A stretch of 37,712 nucleotides of DNA from UBA2239 sp050177075. Its GTDB lineage: Bacteria; Pseudomonadota; Gammaproteobacteria; Burkholderiales; UBA9220. The stretch covers positions 1 to 37,712 of the forward strand of contig JBFXHL010000016.1 in assembly GCA_050177075.1 (NCBI GenBank). The letters are read 5' to 3'. The position numbers and the translations under genes were made by a program. Of this stretch, positions 7,885 through 14,586 are shown piece after piece (position 1 is the stretch's first letter; every line of letters begins with the position of its first letter). The notes beneath the pieces are model-generated. The model searched no databases. It saw only the letters and a program-made list of their open reading frames with translations, and was not told the DNA's origin.

Positions 7885-8351
7885 CCGGGGCCGCCCTTCG
7901 CCTGCTTCTGGCCGCCTGTCTAGGCGGGTTAGCGGCGACGGGCCAATCTGGCGATGCGCCACCCCCTTCCTGGCGCGCCACCCTGGAGCAGGATCTCCAC
8001 GGCCCGGCGGTGACGTGGACGGGCGTTGTCGTCAAGGCGGTGCGGGATGGGGACTATACCTGTTTCGTGCTGCAGCGCGTGGGCAGCCCGGTGGCGCAAG
8101 CCTTCGCCGCCTGCAATCCCGGCGCCTTCTCGTCGGCGCTGTTCGGCGCCGGGCAGACTTTGCGTGTCAGGGGGAATCTGGGGGAGGCGCGGGAGCGCGT
8201 TTTCGGACCGGAAACCTTCACCGGACCGTTAATCGCCGCCGCGACCATTGAGCGGACCACCCTCCCTCGGCCTCCGTCGCCTTGGTGGCATGACGACTTC
8301 TATTATCCCTACGGCTATCCCCACCGCTGGGGAATTCATTATTGGCCCTAG
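7881..8351 (+). CDS. small Slp-like predicted outer-membrane lipoprotein
   Basis: A 156-residue protein that begins at a TTG overlapping the pilU stop (TTGA). An in-frame stop at 7875 means no start further upstream is possible. The short N-terminus has one Arg, a brief hydrophobic run and a lipobox LLAAC with Cys13, so export as a lipoprotein is plausible though the signal is unusually short. The body has OB-fold-like strands (TWTGVVVKAVRDGDYTCFV, then GAGQTLRVRGNLGEAR) and resembles Slp-family outer-membrane lipoproteins. The end is rich in Trp, Tyr, Pro and His (PWWHDDFYYPYGYPHRWG). The TAG stop lies in the terminal repeat of the adjacent 270-bp element. Function is unknown; the Slp assignment is tentative. 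Confidence 0.65.
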   Translation: MTGAALRLLLAACLGGLAATGQSGDAPPPSWRATLEQDLHGPAVTWTGVVVKAVRDGDYTCFVLQRVGSPVAQAFAACNPGAFSSALFGAGQTLRVRGNLGEARERVFGPETFTGPLIAAATIERTTLPRPPSPWWHDDFYYPYGYPHRWGIHYWP

Positions 8352-8380
8352 GGCCTGTCCGCGTTTATTTTACGATCGCG
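8348..8380 (+). repeat. left terminal inverted repeat of the 270-bp element
   Basis: 33 bases, paired with 8585-8617. It includes the TAG stop codon (8349-8351) of the upstream Slp-like gene. Differences from the partner are at positions 14, 17, 25 and 28 of the repeat, all transitions. Confidence 0.8.
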
Positions 8381-8477
8381 TTGTGCCCAGGAGCGGACAG
8401 CTGCAAGGCGCGAGACGAAGCAAAGGCTGGAGCCTTTGCGAGCCGAGCAACGTCGCAGACGCCGTTCCTGGACACAA
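8381..8477. repeat. inner stem-loop A of the 270-bp element
   Basis: The arm 8381-8396 (TTGTGCCCAGGAGCGG) pairs with 8462-8477 (CCGTTCCTGGACACAA) at 14 of 16 positions. The enclosed region has a perfect hairpin, CAAAGGCT with AGCCTTTG (8421-8428 and 8431-8438). It starts at the base after the left terminal repeat. Confidence 0.75.
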
Positions 8478-8485
8478 CCCGAAGG

Positions 8486-8585
8486 GCAGGCTGCTGGAAG
8501 GGCGCCCGGCGTTGTTGCGGCTCAGCGCCTGGCTTCAGCCAAGCCCCCTCGCCGCGCCTAGCCCGGCACCCTTCCAGCAGCCTGC
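8486..8585. repeat. inner stem-loop B of the 270-bp element
   Basis: The arm 8486-8510 pairs with 8561-8585 at 23 of 25 positions; the shared core is GCAGGCTGCTGGAAGGG and its complement. The loop contains a small hairpin TGGCT-TC-AGCCA (8530-8541). It abuts the right terminal repeat, and only eight bases (8478-8485) separate it from stem A. Confidence 0.75.
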
Positions 8586-8617
8586 GCGACCGCAAAATAA
8601 GCGTGGACAGGCCCTAG
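8585..8617 (-). repeat. right terminal inverted repeat of the 270-bp element
   Basis: 33 bases, reverse complement of 8348-8380 at 29 of 33 positions. It includes the stop codon of comM (CTA on the plus strand at 8614-8616). The outermost four bases at both ends are CTAG, itself a palindrome, so a target duplication cannot be told apart from the repeat. Confidence 0.8.
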
Positions 8618-10116
8618 CCAGCCTGATCGAAGCGGCGATAATGCACCGCTTCGGCCACATGGGCAGCGGTGATGGTGTCCGCCTGCGCCAGGTCGGCGAT
8701 GGTCCGGGCGACCTTGAGAATGCGGTGGTAAGCGCGGGCAGACAAATTTAGCCGGGCCATCGCCTGCCGCAGCAAGTCCTCCGCCGCCTTTTCCGGCGTG
8801 CAATGGCATTCGATTTCGCTTGGCGCCAAGTCGGCATTGGTTTTGCCCTGCCGCGCCAGGGCCCTGTTCCGGGCGTCGCCGACCCGCTGGCGAATACGGT
8901 CGCTGGCTTCTCCCGTCGCCGAAGCCTGTCCCAGCAGTTCATCCTGGGACAGGGACGGGACCTCGATTTGGATGTCGATCCGGTCCAGCAGGGGGCCGGA
9001 CAGGCGGCCCCGATAGCGCTGGACCTGGTCCGGCGTGCAATGGCATTTCCCGGAAGGGTGGCCGAGATAGCCGCAGGGGCAAGGATTCATGGCGGCCAGG
9101 AGCTGGAAGCGGGCAGGAAAGTCCGCTTGGCGGGCGGCGCGGGAAATGGTGACGCGGCCGCTTTCCAGGGGTTCCCGCAATGCTTCTAGGACGGAGCGGG
9201 GAAACTCGGGCAGTTCGTCGAGGAAAAGGACGCCGTGGTGGGCGAGTGAAATTTCGCCGGGACGGGGGTGGCTGCCGCCGCCGACCAGAGCGACGCTGGA
9301 GGCCGAGTGGTGGGGACTGCGGAATGGACGGCGTTTCCAGGCGCCGAGGGAGAAGCTGCCGTTGATGGATTGCACCGCGGCGGATTCCATGGCCTCGGCG
9401 TCGGTCATGGGGGGGAGAATGCCGGGAAAACGGGCCGCCAGCATGGATTTCCCCGTTCCCGGGGGGCCGCTCATCAGGACGCTGTGGCCGCCTGCGGCGG
9501 CGATTTCCAGCGCTCGCTTGGCCTGGGTCTGGCCTTTCACCTCGCTGAAATCGGGGTAGGCCACGACGGATGTCGTTTCCTCGGCTAGCTGTCGGGGCAG
9601 GGTTTCATGGCCGGCAAGGTGGGCGCAGACCGCCAAGAGGGAAGACGCGGGGTAAACTTCGGCGCCCTCCACTAGAGCCGCTTCGGCGGCGTTTTCCTGG
9701 GGTAGGACGAAGGCGCGCCCGTCCCGGCTGGCCGTTAGCGTGACGGCCAGGGCCCCGCGGAAAGGGCGGAGTTCCCCGGTGAGGGCCAGTTCTCCCGCGA
9801 ATTCAAAGCGGTCCAGACCCTGGCTGGACAATTGGCCGGAGGCGGCGAGAATGCCGAGGGCGATGGGAAGGTCGAAGCGCCCCCCTTCCTTCGGCAAATC
9901 GGCGGGGGCCAAGTTGACCGTGATGCGCCGAGCAGGGAAATCGAACTGGGAATTGAGCAGGGCGGAGCGTACCCGGTCCTTGCTCTCCTTCACCTCCGTT
10001 TCAGGAAGGCCGACGATGGTGAAGGAAGGGAGACCGTTGGAAAGGTGGACCTCCACCGTCACCAGCGGTGCATCCATTCCGCTGGCGGCCCGACTGAATA
10101 GGACGGCGAGAGACAC
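8614..10116 (-). CDS. comM: YifB/ComM family AAA+ Mg-chelatase-like ATPase
   Basis: A 500-residue cytoplasmic protein. ComM is a hexameric helicase that promotes branch migration when single-stranded DNA is integrated during natural transformation. The N-terminal Lon-protease-like domain (about 1-175) contains GLPSFTIVGLPE and APADLPKEGGRFDLPIALG. The AAA+ domain has Walker A GPPGTGKS at 217-224 and Walker B LFLDEL at 297-302. The Cys-rich NPCPCGYLGHPSGKCHC and the C-terminal helical lid (LSARAYHRILKVARTIADL) follow. Length matches the family. Its stop codon lies inside the right terminal repeat of the 270-bp element. Together with the nearby pilU it is consistent with natural competence, but no further competence genes are present in the window. 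Confidence 0.95.
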   Translation of the reverse strand: MSLAVLFSRAASGMDAPLVTVEVHLSNGLPSFTIVGLPETEVKESKDRVRSALLNSQFDFPARRITVNLAPADLPKEGGRFDLPIALGILAASGQLSSQGLDRFEFAGELALTGELRPFRGALAVTLTASRDGRAFVLPQENAAEAALVEGAEVYPASSLLAVCAHLAGHETLPRQLAEETTSVVAYPDFSEVKGQTQAKRALEIAAAGGHSVLMSGPPGTGKSMLAARFPGILPPMTDAEAMESAAVQSINGSFSLGAWKRRPFRSPHHSASSVALVGGGSHPRPGEISLAHHGVLFLDELPEFPRSVLEALREPLESGRVTISRAARQADFPARFQLLAAMNPCPCGYLGHPSGKCHCTPDQVQRYRGRLSGPLLDRIDIQIEVPSLSQDELLGQASATGEASDRIRQRVGDARNRALARQGKTNADLAPSEIECHCTPEKAAEDLLRQAMARLNLSARAYHRILKVARTIADLAQADTITAAHVAEAVHYRRFDQAG

Positions 10117-10135
10117 GGTGGAGCGCGGTTACATC

Positions 10136-10396
10136 TCAGGGAGCCGGCGGGCTTTTGCTCTGATTCGCCGGTTTTTCCAGCTCGGCCACCACCGCCTCCA
10201 GGCGCTCCAACTTTTTCCGGGTCCGCAACAGAACCTGCTGCTGTACGTCGAATTCTTCCCGGGTGACCAGATCCAGTTTGGCGAAGGCGCTTTGCAGGAC
10301 GGAGCGCAGATTTTTCTCCACATCCGCCGCGGGACTGTCGGCGAGCACCTGCGACAGTTTGCCGCTGATTTCTTCCAGAATTTTATTCGTAACCAT
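10136..10396 (-). CDS. ubiK: UbiK (YqiC/BMFP family) ubiquinone biosynthesis accessory factor
   Basis: An 86-residue protein matching the BMFP family: an N-terminal amphipathic helix (NKILEEISGKLSQVL) followed by a coiled coil (about 50-76, TREEFDVQQQVLLRTRKKLERLEAVVAELE) that trimerises. UbiK binds UbiJ and supports the aerobic ubiquinone-making complex. The ATG at 10396 is chosen because GGAGG sits five bases before it; an upstream TTG at 10408 would overlap that site. The Pro/Ser-rich tail after residue 77 is variable in the family. It lies 19 bases upstream of comM on the same strand, a common neighbour pairing. It is divergent from the nitrogen-regulated porin operon. Confidence 0.88.
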   Translation of the reverse strand: MVTNKILEEISGKLSQVLADSPAADVEKNLRSVLQSAFAKLDLVTREEFDVQQQVLLRTRKKLERLEAVVAELEKPANQSKSPPAP

Positions 10397-10457
10397 GAGG
10401 GCCTCCAAAATTTCACCAAGATTATGTTTTTACGTTCCTGCCGTCTATAACGAAAGG

Positions 10458-10474
10458 TGCACCATTATGGTGCA
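10458..10474 (+). promoter_or_regulatory. NtrC-binding site 1 (perfect palindrome)
   Basis: TGCACCATTATGGTGCA is an exact match to the NtrC dyad TGCACC-N5-GGTGCA. It lies about 110 bases upstream of the sigma-54 promoter element, the usual enhancer distance. Known logic: phosphorylated NtrC binds here under nitrogen limitation. Confidence 0.85.
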
Positions 10475-10487
10475 CCAAATTGGTGCC
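10471..10487 (+). promoter_or_regulatory. NtrC-binding site 2, overlapping site 1
   Basis: TGCACC-AAATT-GGTGCC matches the NtrC dyad with one change in the last base. It shares the four bases TGCA (10471-10474) with site 1, so the two dyad centres are 13 bases apart, a little over one helical turn. This could allow cooperative loading or mutually exclusive binding. Confidence 0.75.
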
Positions 10488-10568
10488 GGTCGCTTCGTTT
10501 ACGTGCCAGGTTTCAAGGCTTGGTTTTAGGGCGTCGCATAACATCATGTATTTTTTAAATAAAAAAAC

Positions 10569-10584
10569 TGGCACGGTCTGTGCA
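10569..10584 (+). promoter_or_regulatory. sigma-54 (RpoN) promoter of the porin-glnK-amtB operon
   Basis: TGGCACGGTCTGTGCA fits TGGCACG-N4-TTGCA with one mismatch. The invariant GG (10570-10571) and GC (10582-10583) are correctly spaced. An AT-rich tract (10546-10567) lies just upstream. Transcription would start near 10595, leaving a leader of about 50 bases before the porin ATG at 10645. Confidence 0.85.
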
Positions 10585-10644
10585 TAGGGGTGGGCACAGT
10601 ACTTTTGGTTCTGTCGATTACTCAACAAAGGAAGGAAAACTAAT

Positions 10645-11457
10645 ATGCGCAAACTGACTCATGCTTTGGTCCTCGCTGGTGTCGTCGGCCTGCCCGGCGT
10701 TGTGATGGTCCCCAGCGCCCACGCTGAAGAAGCAGCTTCTCCCCATACTTTCACGGCCAACGTAACCCTGGCCTCCGAGTACATCTATCGCGGTATTGCC
10801 CAAACTCGTGGTAAGCCTGCCCTCCAGGGCGGGTTTGACTACTCCCATTCCAGCGGCCTGTATGCCGGTATCTGGGGTTCCAACATCAGCTGGATCAGCG
10901 ATGGCACCGCTGGGGCGAGCGCAAGCCTGGAACTTGATGTTTACGGCGGTTATAAGGGAAGCATCACCAATGATCTCGGTTTCGACGTTGGTGTGCTGAC
11001 TTACAACTACCCCGGTACTGGGTTGCCGACGGGGGCTGCCAACCCGAACACCACCGAAGTTTACGGTGCATTGAACTGGAAGTGGCTGTCCGTTAAGTAC
11101 TCCCACACTACCACCAGTCTATTTGGTTGGACGAAGACCAATGACGCCAATGCTGAAACTAAGGGCAGTGGCTATCTGGACGTCAGTGGCAATTTCGACC
11201 TGGGTTCTGGCTGGGGTTTGAACGCGCATGTGGGCCATCAGAAAGTTAAGGACCGTTCTAGCGCCAGCTACACCGATTGGAAACTGGGAGTTACCAAAGA
11301 TCTCGGCTTTGGCACCCTGGGGGTTGCTTATACCGACACCAACGCCAATGCTAATTGTTCCAATGGGGAAGATTACTGCTTCGTCAAAGCGGGTACTGGT
11401 GATACCTATGATGCAGGCAAGGGTCGCGCTGTAGTCACTTTCACCAAAACTTTCTAA
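10645..11457 (+). CDS. TorF-family putative porin, first gene of nitrogen operon
   Basis: A 270-residue outer-membrane beta-barrel of the TorF / Gcw_chp family. A typical signal peptide ends at about residue 27 (AHA-EE). The mature protein opens with FTANVTLASEYIYRGIAQT, the diagnostic motif of the family, continues as alternating strands, and ends in VVTFTKTF with the terminal Phe needed for barrel assembly. A strong AAGGAAGGA ribosome site precedes the ATG. It is directly downstream of the sigma-54 promoter and 27 bases upstream of glnK, so it should be induced by nitrogen limitation. A role in ammonium or small nitrogen-compound passage is inferred from context. More T-ending codons are used than in neighbouring genes, which could reflect high expression or a different origin. 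Confidence 0.88.
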   Translation: MRKLTHALVLAGVVGLPGVVMVPSAHAEEAASPHTFTANVTLASEYIYRGIAQTRGKPALQGGFDYSHSSGLYAGIWGSNISWISDGTAGASASLELDVYGGYKGSITNDLGFDVGVLTYNYPGTGLPTGAANPNTTEVYGALNWKWLSVKYSHTTTSLFGWTKTNDANAETKGSGYLDVSGNFDLGSGWGLNAHVGHQKVKDRSSASYTDWKLGVTKDLGFGTLGVAYTDTNANANCSNGEDYCFVKAGTGDTYDAGKGRAVVTFTKTF

Positions 11458-11484
11458 GCGTTTGTTCTCATAAAGGAAATGCTC

Positions 11485-11823
11485 ATGAAACTGGTAACCG
11501 CAATCATCAAGCCGTTCAAGCTTGACGAGGTGCGTGAGGCCCTGTCCGCCATCGGCGTGCAGGGTATCACCGTCACCGAGGTCAAGGGCTTCGGCCGGCA
11601 GAAGGGGCACACCGAGCTGTACCGGGGTGCCGAATACGTGGTGGATTTCCTGCCCAAGGTCAAGATCGAGGCCGCTGTCAAGGCGGACATGCTCGACCAG
11701 GTGATCGAGGCCATCGAGAACTCCGCCAAGACCGGCAAGATCGGCGACGGCAAGATCTTCGTCTACGACCTTGAACAAGTGGTTCGCATCCGTACCGGCG
11801 AAACCGGTCCGGACGCCCTGTAA
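11485..11823 (+). CDS. glnK: PII nitrogen regulatory protein GlnK
   Basis: A 112-residue trimeric PII signal protein that senses ATP/ADP and 2-oxoglutarate and blocks AmtB when nitrogen is plentiful. Tyr51, the uridylylation site, is present in the T-loop (KGFGRQKGHTELYRGAEYVV). The B-loop TGKIGDGKIFV and the C-terminal VRIRTGETGPDAL are intact. I start at the ATG at 11485 because AAAGGA (11472-11477) is spaced correctly for it but is too close to the ATG at 11479. Position directly before amtB identifies it as GlnK rather than GlnB. Confidence 0.95.
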   Translation: MKLVTAIIKPFKLDEVREALSAIGVQGITVTEVKGFGRQKGHTELYRGAEYVVDFLPKVKIEAAVKADMLDQVIEAIENSAKTGKIGDGKIFVYDLEQVVRIRTGETGPDAL

Positions 11824-11833
11824 GGAGAGCGCC

Positions 11834-13246
11834 ATGAAGAAATTGTTGATTGCCCTGGCGATGGTGGCCGGTCTCGGTTTGGTCGGCACCGTTGCGGCTG
11901 AGGACAAACCGACGGACATGCCGGCTCCCGCCGCCACTGCCGCGGCTCCGGAAGCGGCTGCGCCCGCCCCTGAAGCCGCTGCGCCCGCAGCTGAGGCGCC
12001 AGCTGCCGAGCCGGCTCCCGTGCCGCAGAAGCTGGATACCGGTAACACGGCGTGGATGCTGACTTCTACCGCCCTGGTGCTGTTCATGACCATCCCCGGT
12101 CTGGCGCTGTTCTACGGCGGCATGGTGCGCAAAAAAGGCGTGCTGGCGGTCATGATGCAGAGCTTCGCCATCACCTGTCTGGTAACGGTGCTGTGGATGA
12201 TTGCGGGCTACTCGATGGCCTTCCGTGAGGGCGGCGCCTTCCTGGGCGGCTTCGATCGGCTGTTCCTGTCAGGCATGGGCGTTGAATCCTTCGCCGGTAC
12301 CGATGGCGCCAACATCCCCGAATCGGTCTTCATGGTCTTCCAGATGACCTTCGCCATCATCACCCCTGCCCTCATCGCCGGTGCTTTTGCCGATCGCATG
12401 AAGTTCTCCGCCATGCTGTGGTTCATCGGCATCTGGTCCCTGGTGGTGTACTCCCCCATCGCCCACTGGGTATGGGGCCCCAACGGCTGGCTGGCTGGCA
12501 AGGGGGTGCTGGACTACGCCGGTGGCACCGTGGTGCACATCAACGCCGGTATCGCCGGTCTGGTGGCCGCCATCGTCCTGGGCAAGCGCATCGGTTACGG
12601 CAAGGAGCCCATGGCCCCCCATAACCTGACCCTGACCATCATGGGTGCCGCCATGCTGTGGGTGGGCTGGTTCGGCTTCAACGCCGGTTCCGCCGTGGCC
12701 GCGGACGGTCGTGCCGGCATGGCCATGGCCGTGACGCAAATCGCCACCGCTGGCGCAGCGATTGCCTGGATGTTCGTGGAATGGCTGGCCAAGGGCAAGC
12801 CTTCCGTGTTGGGCATCGCTTCCGGCGCCGTGGCCGGTTTGGTGGCCATCACCCCCGCCTCCGGCTTCGTCGGCCCCATGGGCTCCCTCATCATCGGCCT
12901 GATTGCTGGCGTGGCCTGCTTCTGGGGTGCCACCTCCCTCAAGCACATGATGGGTTATGACGACTCCCTGGATGCCTTCGGCGTCCACGGCGTGGGCGGT
13001 ATCGTCGGTGCCATCCTGACCGGTGTGTTCGCGGTCAAGGATATCGGCGGCACGGCCGGTATGCTGGAAGGTAACGGCGGTCAAGTGGTGACCCAGATTC
13101 TCGGCGTGGGTGCCACGGCCATCTACACCGCCATCGCCACCTTCATCATCCTGAAAGTGATCGATGTGGTCATGGGTCTGCGCGTCAGCGAAGAAGAAGA
13201 GCGCGAAGGCCTCGACGTCAGCCTCCACGGCGAGCGCGTCGAATAA
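11834..13246 (+). CDS. amtB: ammonium transporter AmtB
   Basis: A 470-residue Amt/Rh-family channel for ammonium uptake. A cleavable signal sequence (about 1-22) is followed by an Ala/Pro/Glu-rich periplasmic stretch (about 23-63) and then eleven membrane helices. Family signatures are GNTAWMLTSTALVLFMTIPG, ALFYGGMVRKK, DYAGGTVVHINAGIAGLV and DAFGVHGVGGIVGA. The C-terminal GLDVSLHGERVE is the GlnK-contacting tail. The in-frame start at 11771 lies inside glnK; the ATG at 11834 follows AAGGAG and gives a proper signal peptide. It is the last gene of the sigma-54/NtrC operon, followed by a strong terminator. The long Ala/Pro segment is uncommon in enterobacterial AmtB. Confidence 0.96.
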   Translation: MKKLLIALAMVAGLGLVGTVAAEDKPTDMPAPAATAAAPEAAAPAPEAAAPAAEAPAAEPAPVPQKLDTGNTAWMLTSTALVLFMTIPGLALFYGGMVRKKGVLAVMMQSFAITCLVTVLWMIAGYSMAFREGGAFLGGFDRLFLSGMGVESFAGTDGANIPESVFMVFQMTFAIITPALIAGAFADRMKFSAMLWFIGIWSLVVYSPIAHWVWGPNGWLAGKGVLDYAGGTVVHINAGIAGLVAAIVLGKRIGYGKEPMAPHNLTLTIMGAAMLWVGWFGFNAGSAVAADGRAGMAMAVTQIATAGAAIAWMFVEWLAKGKPSVLGIASGAVAGLVAITPASGFVGPMGSLIIGLIAGVACFWGATSLKHMMGYDDSLDAFGVHGVGGIVGAILTGVFAVKDIGGTAGMLEGNGGQVVTQILGVGATAIYTAIATFIILKVIDVVMGLRVSEEEEREGLDVSLHGERVE

Positions 13247-13283
13247 GCGCAACGACCTTCTCTCCTCCGTTAAGCGGAACTCG

Positions 13284-13307
13284 GGGCGGCCTTGGCCGCC
13301 CTTTTTT
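13284..13307 (+). terminator. rho-independent terminator after amtB
   Basis: GGGCGGCC and GGCCGCCC (13284-13291 and 13294-13301) form a very GC-rich stem followed directly by six T residues. It ends the porin-glnK-amtB operon and also separates it from the convergent DsrC-like gene. Confidence 0.9.
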
Positions 13308-13314
13308 ATTGCGC

Positions 13315-13626
13315 TTACATGTAGGCTTTTGCTTCCTCCCCGGGGTTGGGCAGGCCGGCGAGACGCCAGGCTTCCCGCGTGCTTGGGAACAGCTCCGTCA
13401 TGCAGCGGCGGTCGAAATGCTGGGACAGGCACAAATGGGAAAGGGCGGGAACGCCACCGGTTTTGAAATAGTGGTCGCGCAGGGCATGCAGCATCGTCCT
13501 TTGCTCGGCCTGCAAGGCACCCAGCCCGTCTTCGTCGGCCAAGCGCTCCGCCACCGACTCATCCCATAACGCCGGGTTGGTAAGGAATCCGTCCTGGTCG
13601 AAGACCAATCGTTCGAGGTTGTTCAT
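13315..13626 (-). CDS. DsrC/TusE-family protein lacking the C-terminal cysteine
   Basis: A 103-residue protein with the DsrC/TusE fold: FDQDGFLTNPALWDESVAERLAD, then LHALRDHYFKTGGVPALSHLC and a late LFPSTREAWRLAGLPNPG. True TusE and DsrC end in GLPKPTGC with a conserved penultimate or final Cys that carries the persulfide. Here the end is GLPNPGEEAKAYM with no Cys. Two Cys occur at LCLSQ and RRCMTELF, but not at the catalytic site. It is therefore probably not a sulfur carrier; a regulatory or degenerate relative is more likely. The start has GGAGGTG six bases before the ATG. It lies downstream of the Rossmann-fold gene on the same strand with 71 bases between. Confidence 0.8.
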   Translation of the reverse strand: MNNLERLVFDQDGFLTNPALWDESVAERLADEDGLGALQAEQRTMLHALRDHYFKTGGVPALSHLCLSQHFDRRCMTELFPSTREAWRLAGLPNPGEEAKAYM

Positions 13627-13697
13627 GATTCACCTCCATCAGGGAATCCCGCCCTGGGGCGGCATATTCCTTTGACGGCGGCGAAAGGGGGAGGTTC

Positions 13698-14468
13698 TCA
13701 GCTCTGGAATTGCTGCTGGATGGTGCGCAGAGTCGGCACCTTCAATCCCGCCTGGTCGGCGAAGGACAGGGCTCTGGCCAAACGCGCCGGGGCGCTGCGG
13801 CCGGTGCAGAGGTGCTCCGGGTCGGCGTCGAAGGCTTCCAGCATGCCGGCCAACAGCCGTTTCCGGTCGAGGGGCTCGCCGGTCAGCCAAGCCTGGATAT
13901 CCAGCACCTCGTCGGCCACCGCTTCGGCCAGGGCGCGGTGATTCTTCCAGAGAAGGCCCACGCTGCCGCCGGTTTTGAGGCCGGCGGTATTGCTGGTGAG
14001 GATGTAGAGGTTCTTGCGCACCAACTCGAACACCAGTTCCGCTTTCGATTGCAAGGGACGGCAGGGCAGGTCCACGGCATGCAGGGCACGGCATGCCAGG
14101 TCGGCGGCGGGACCGAAAACCGGGGAGGGCAGAATGGGCTTGGCGTCGATGCCCTTCTTTTTCTCGAACCAGACGGAAATGACGGTCGGCGTGTCGGCGG
14201 TAAAGGATTCCCAGTCCCTCGGCAGGAGCTCATTCTGCAGCAGGATCAGGCGAGGCCACCAGGTTTCAGGCAGCACTTCCAGCAGGGAATGCAGATCCCC
14301 TTCCGCCACGGCGGCCACCACCGCCTTGGGGGCGCGGTGGTGGGTGGCGGCCTCGGCCAGGTTGTCACCGCGATTAACGGGAACCACTGGGTGGCCGGCG
14401 CGCAAAAAACCGCCGGCGAAGACGCGGCCGAGTTGACCCAGGCCGATGACCACTACGCTGTTTTTCAT
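13698..14468 (-). CDS. Rossmann-fold NAD(P)-binding protein, ketopantoate-reductase-like
   Basis: A 256-residue soluble protein of unknown role. The N-terminus (SVVVIGLGQLGRVFAGGFLRAGH) is a dinucleotide-binding beta-alpha-beta unit with GxGxxG. A second half (about 140-256) is helical (LVFELVRKNLYILTSNTAGL, then LLWKNHRALAEAVADEVLDI), which is the layout of 2-dehydropantoate reductase and related 6-phosphogluconate-dehydrogenase-like enzymes. The clear PanE catalytic motifs are not obvious, so I do not call it panE. The ATG at 14468 is chosen over an upstream in-frame ATG at 14588 because the sequence before it does not resemble protein and AGGA precedes it. It is divergent from gshA, with 118 bases between. 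Confidence 0.7.
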   Translation of the reverse strand: MKNSVVVIGLGQLGRVFAGGFLRAGHPVVPVNRGDNLAEAATHHRAPKAVVAAVAEGDLHSLLEVLPETWWPRLILLQNELLPRDWESFTADTPTVISVWFEKKKGIDAKPILPSPVFGPAADLACRALHAVDLPCRPLQSKAELVFELVRKNLYILTSNTAGLKTGGSVGLLWKNHRALAEAVADEVLDIQAWLTGEPLDRKRLLAGMLEAFDADPEHLCTGRSAPARLARALSFADQAGLKVPTLRTIQQQFQS

Positions 14469-14526
14469 GGTGTGTCCTGCGGAATGAAAAGGGTTTTTCA
14501 TTTTAGCAGCAGGATTGGCAGCCTTC

Positions 14527-14555
14527 CTGACGCCGGACCGTTCCTGGGCTACAAT
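14527..14555 (+). promoter_or_regulatory. predicted sigma-70 promoter of gshA-gshB-apbE
   Basis: CTGACG (14527-14532), a 17-base spacer and TACAAT (14550-14555). The -35 matches four and the -10 five of six consensus bases. Transcription would begin about 25 bases before the gshA ATG. Confidence 0.45.
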
Positions 14556-14586
14556 TCCTAGCTTCGTCACTCGCCTTTCAACCCTC

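Larger units (their letters stand above)
8348..8617. mobile_element. 270-bp MITE-like element with terminal and nested inverted repeats
   Basis: The sequence between the convergent Slp-like and comM genes is one palindromically organised unit. Its ends are 33-base inverted repeats beginning CTAGGGCCTGTCC, matching at 29 of 33 positions with only transition differences. Directly inside the left end is a 16-base stem (8381-8396 with 8462-8477). Directly inside the right end is a 25-base stem (8486-8510 with 8561-8585). Each stem closes on a small hairpin (8421-8438 and 8530-8541). It encodes no transposase. The layout fits a non-autonomous transposable element or a dispersed structured repeat. 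Only one copy is in this window, so mobility is inferred. Confidence 0.7.

Noticed and set aside
8365..8595. Small open frames inside the 270-bp element
   Set aside because: They arise from inverted-repeat sequence, have no ribosome site and resemble no transposase.
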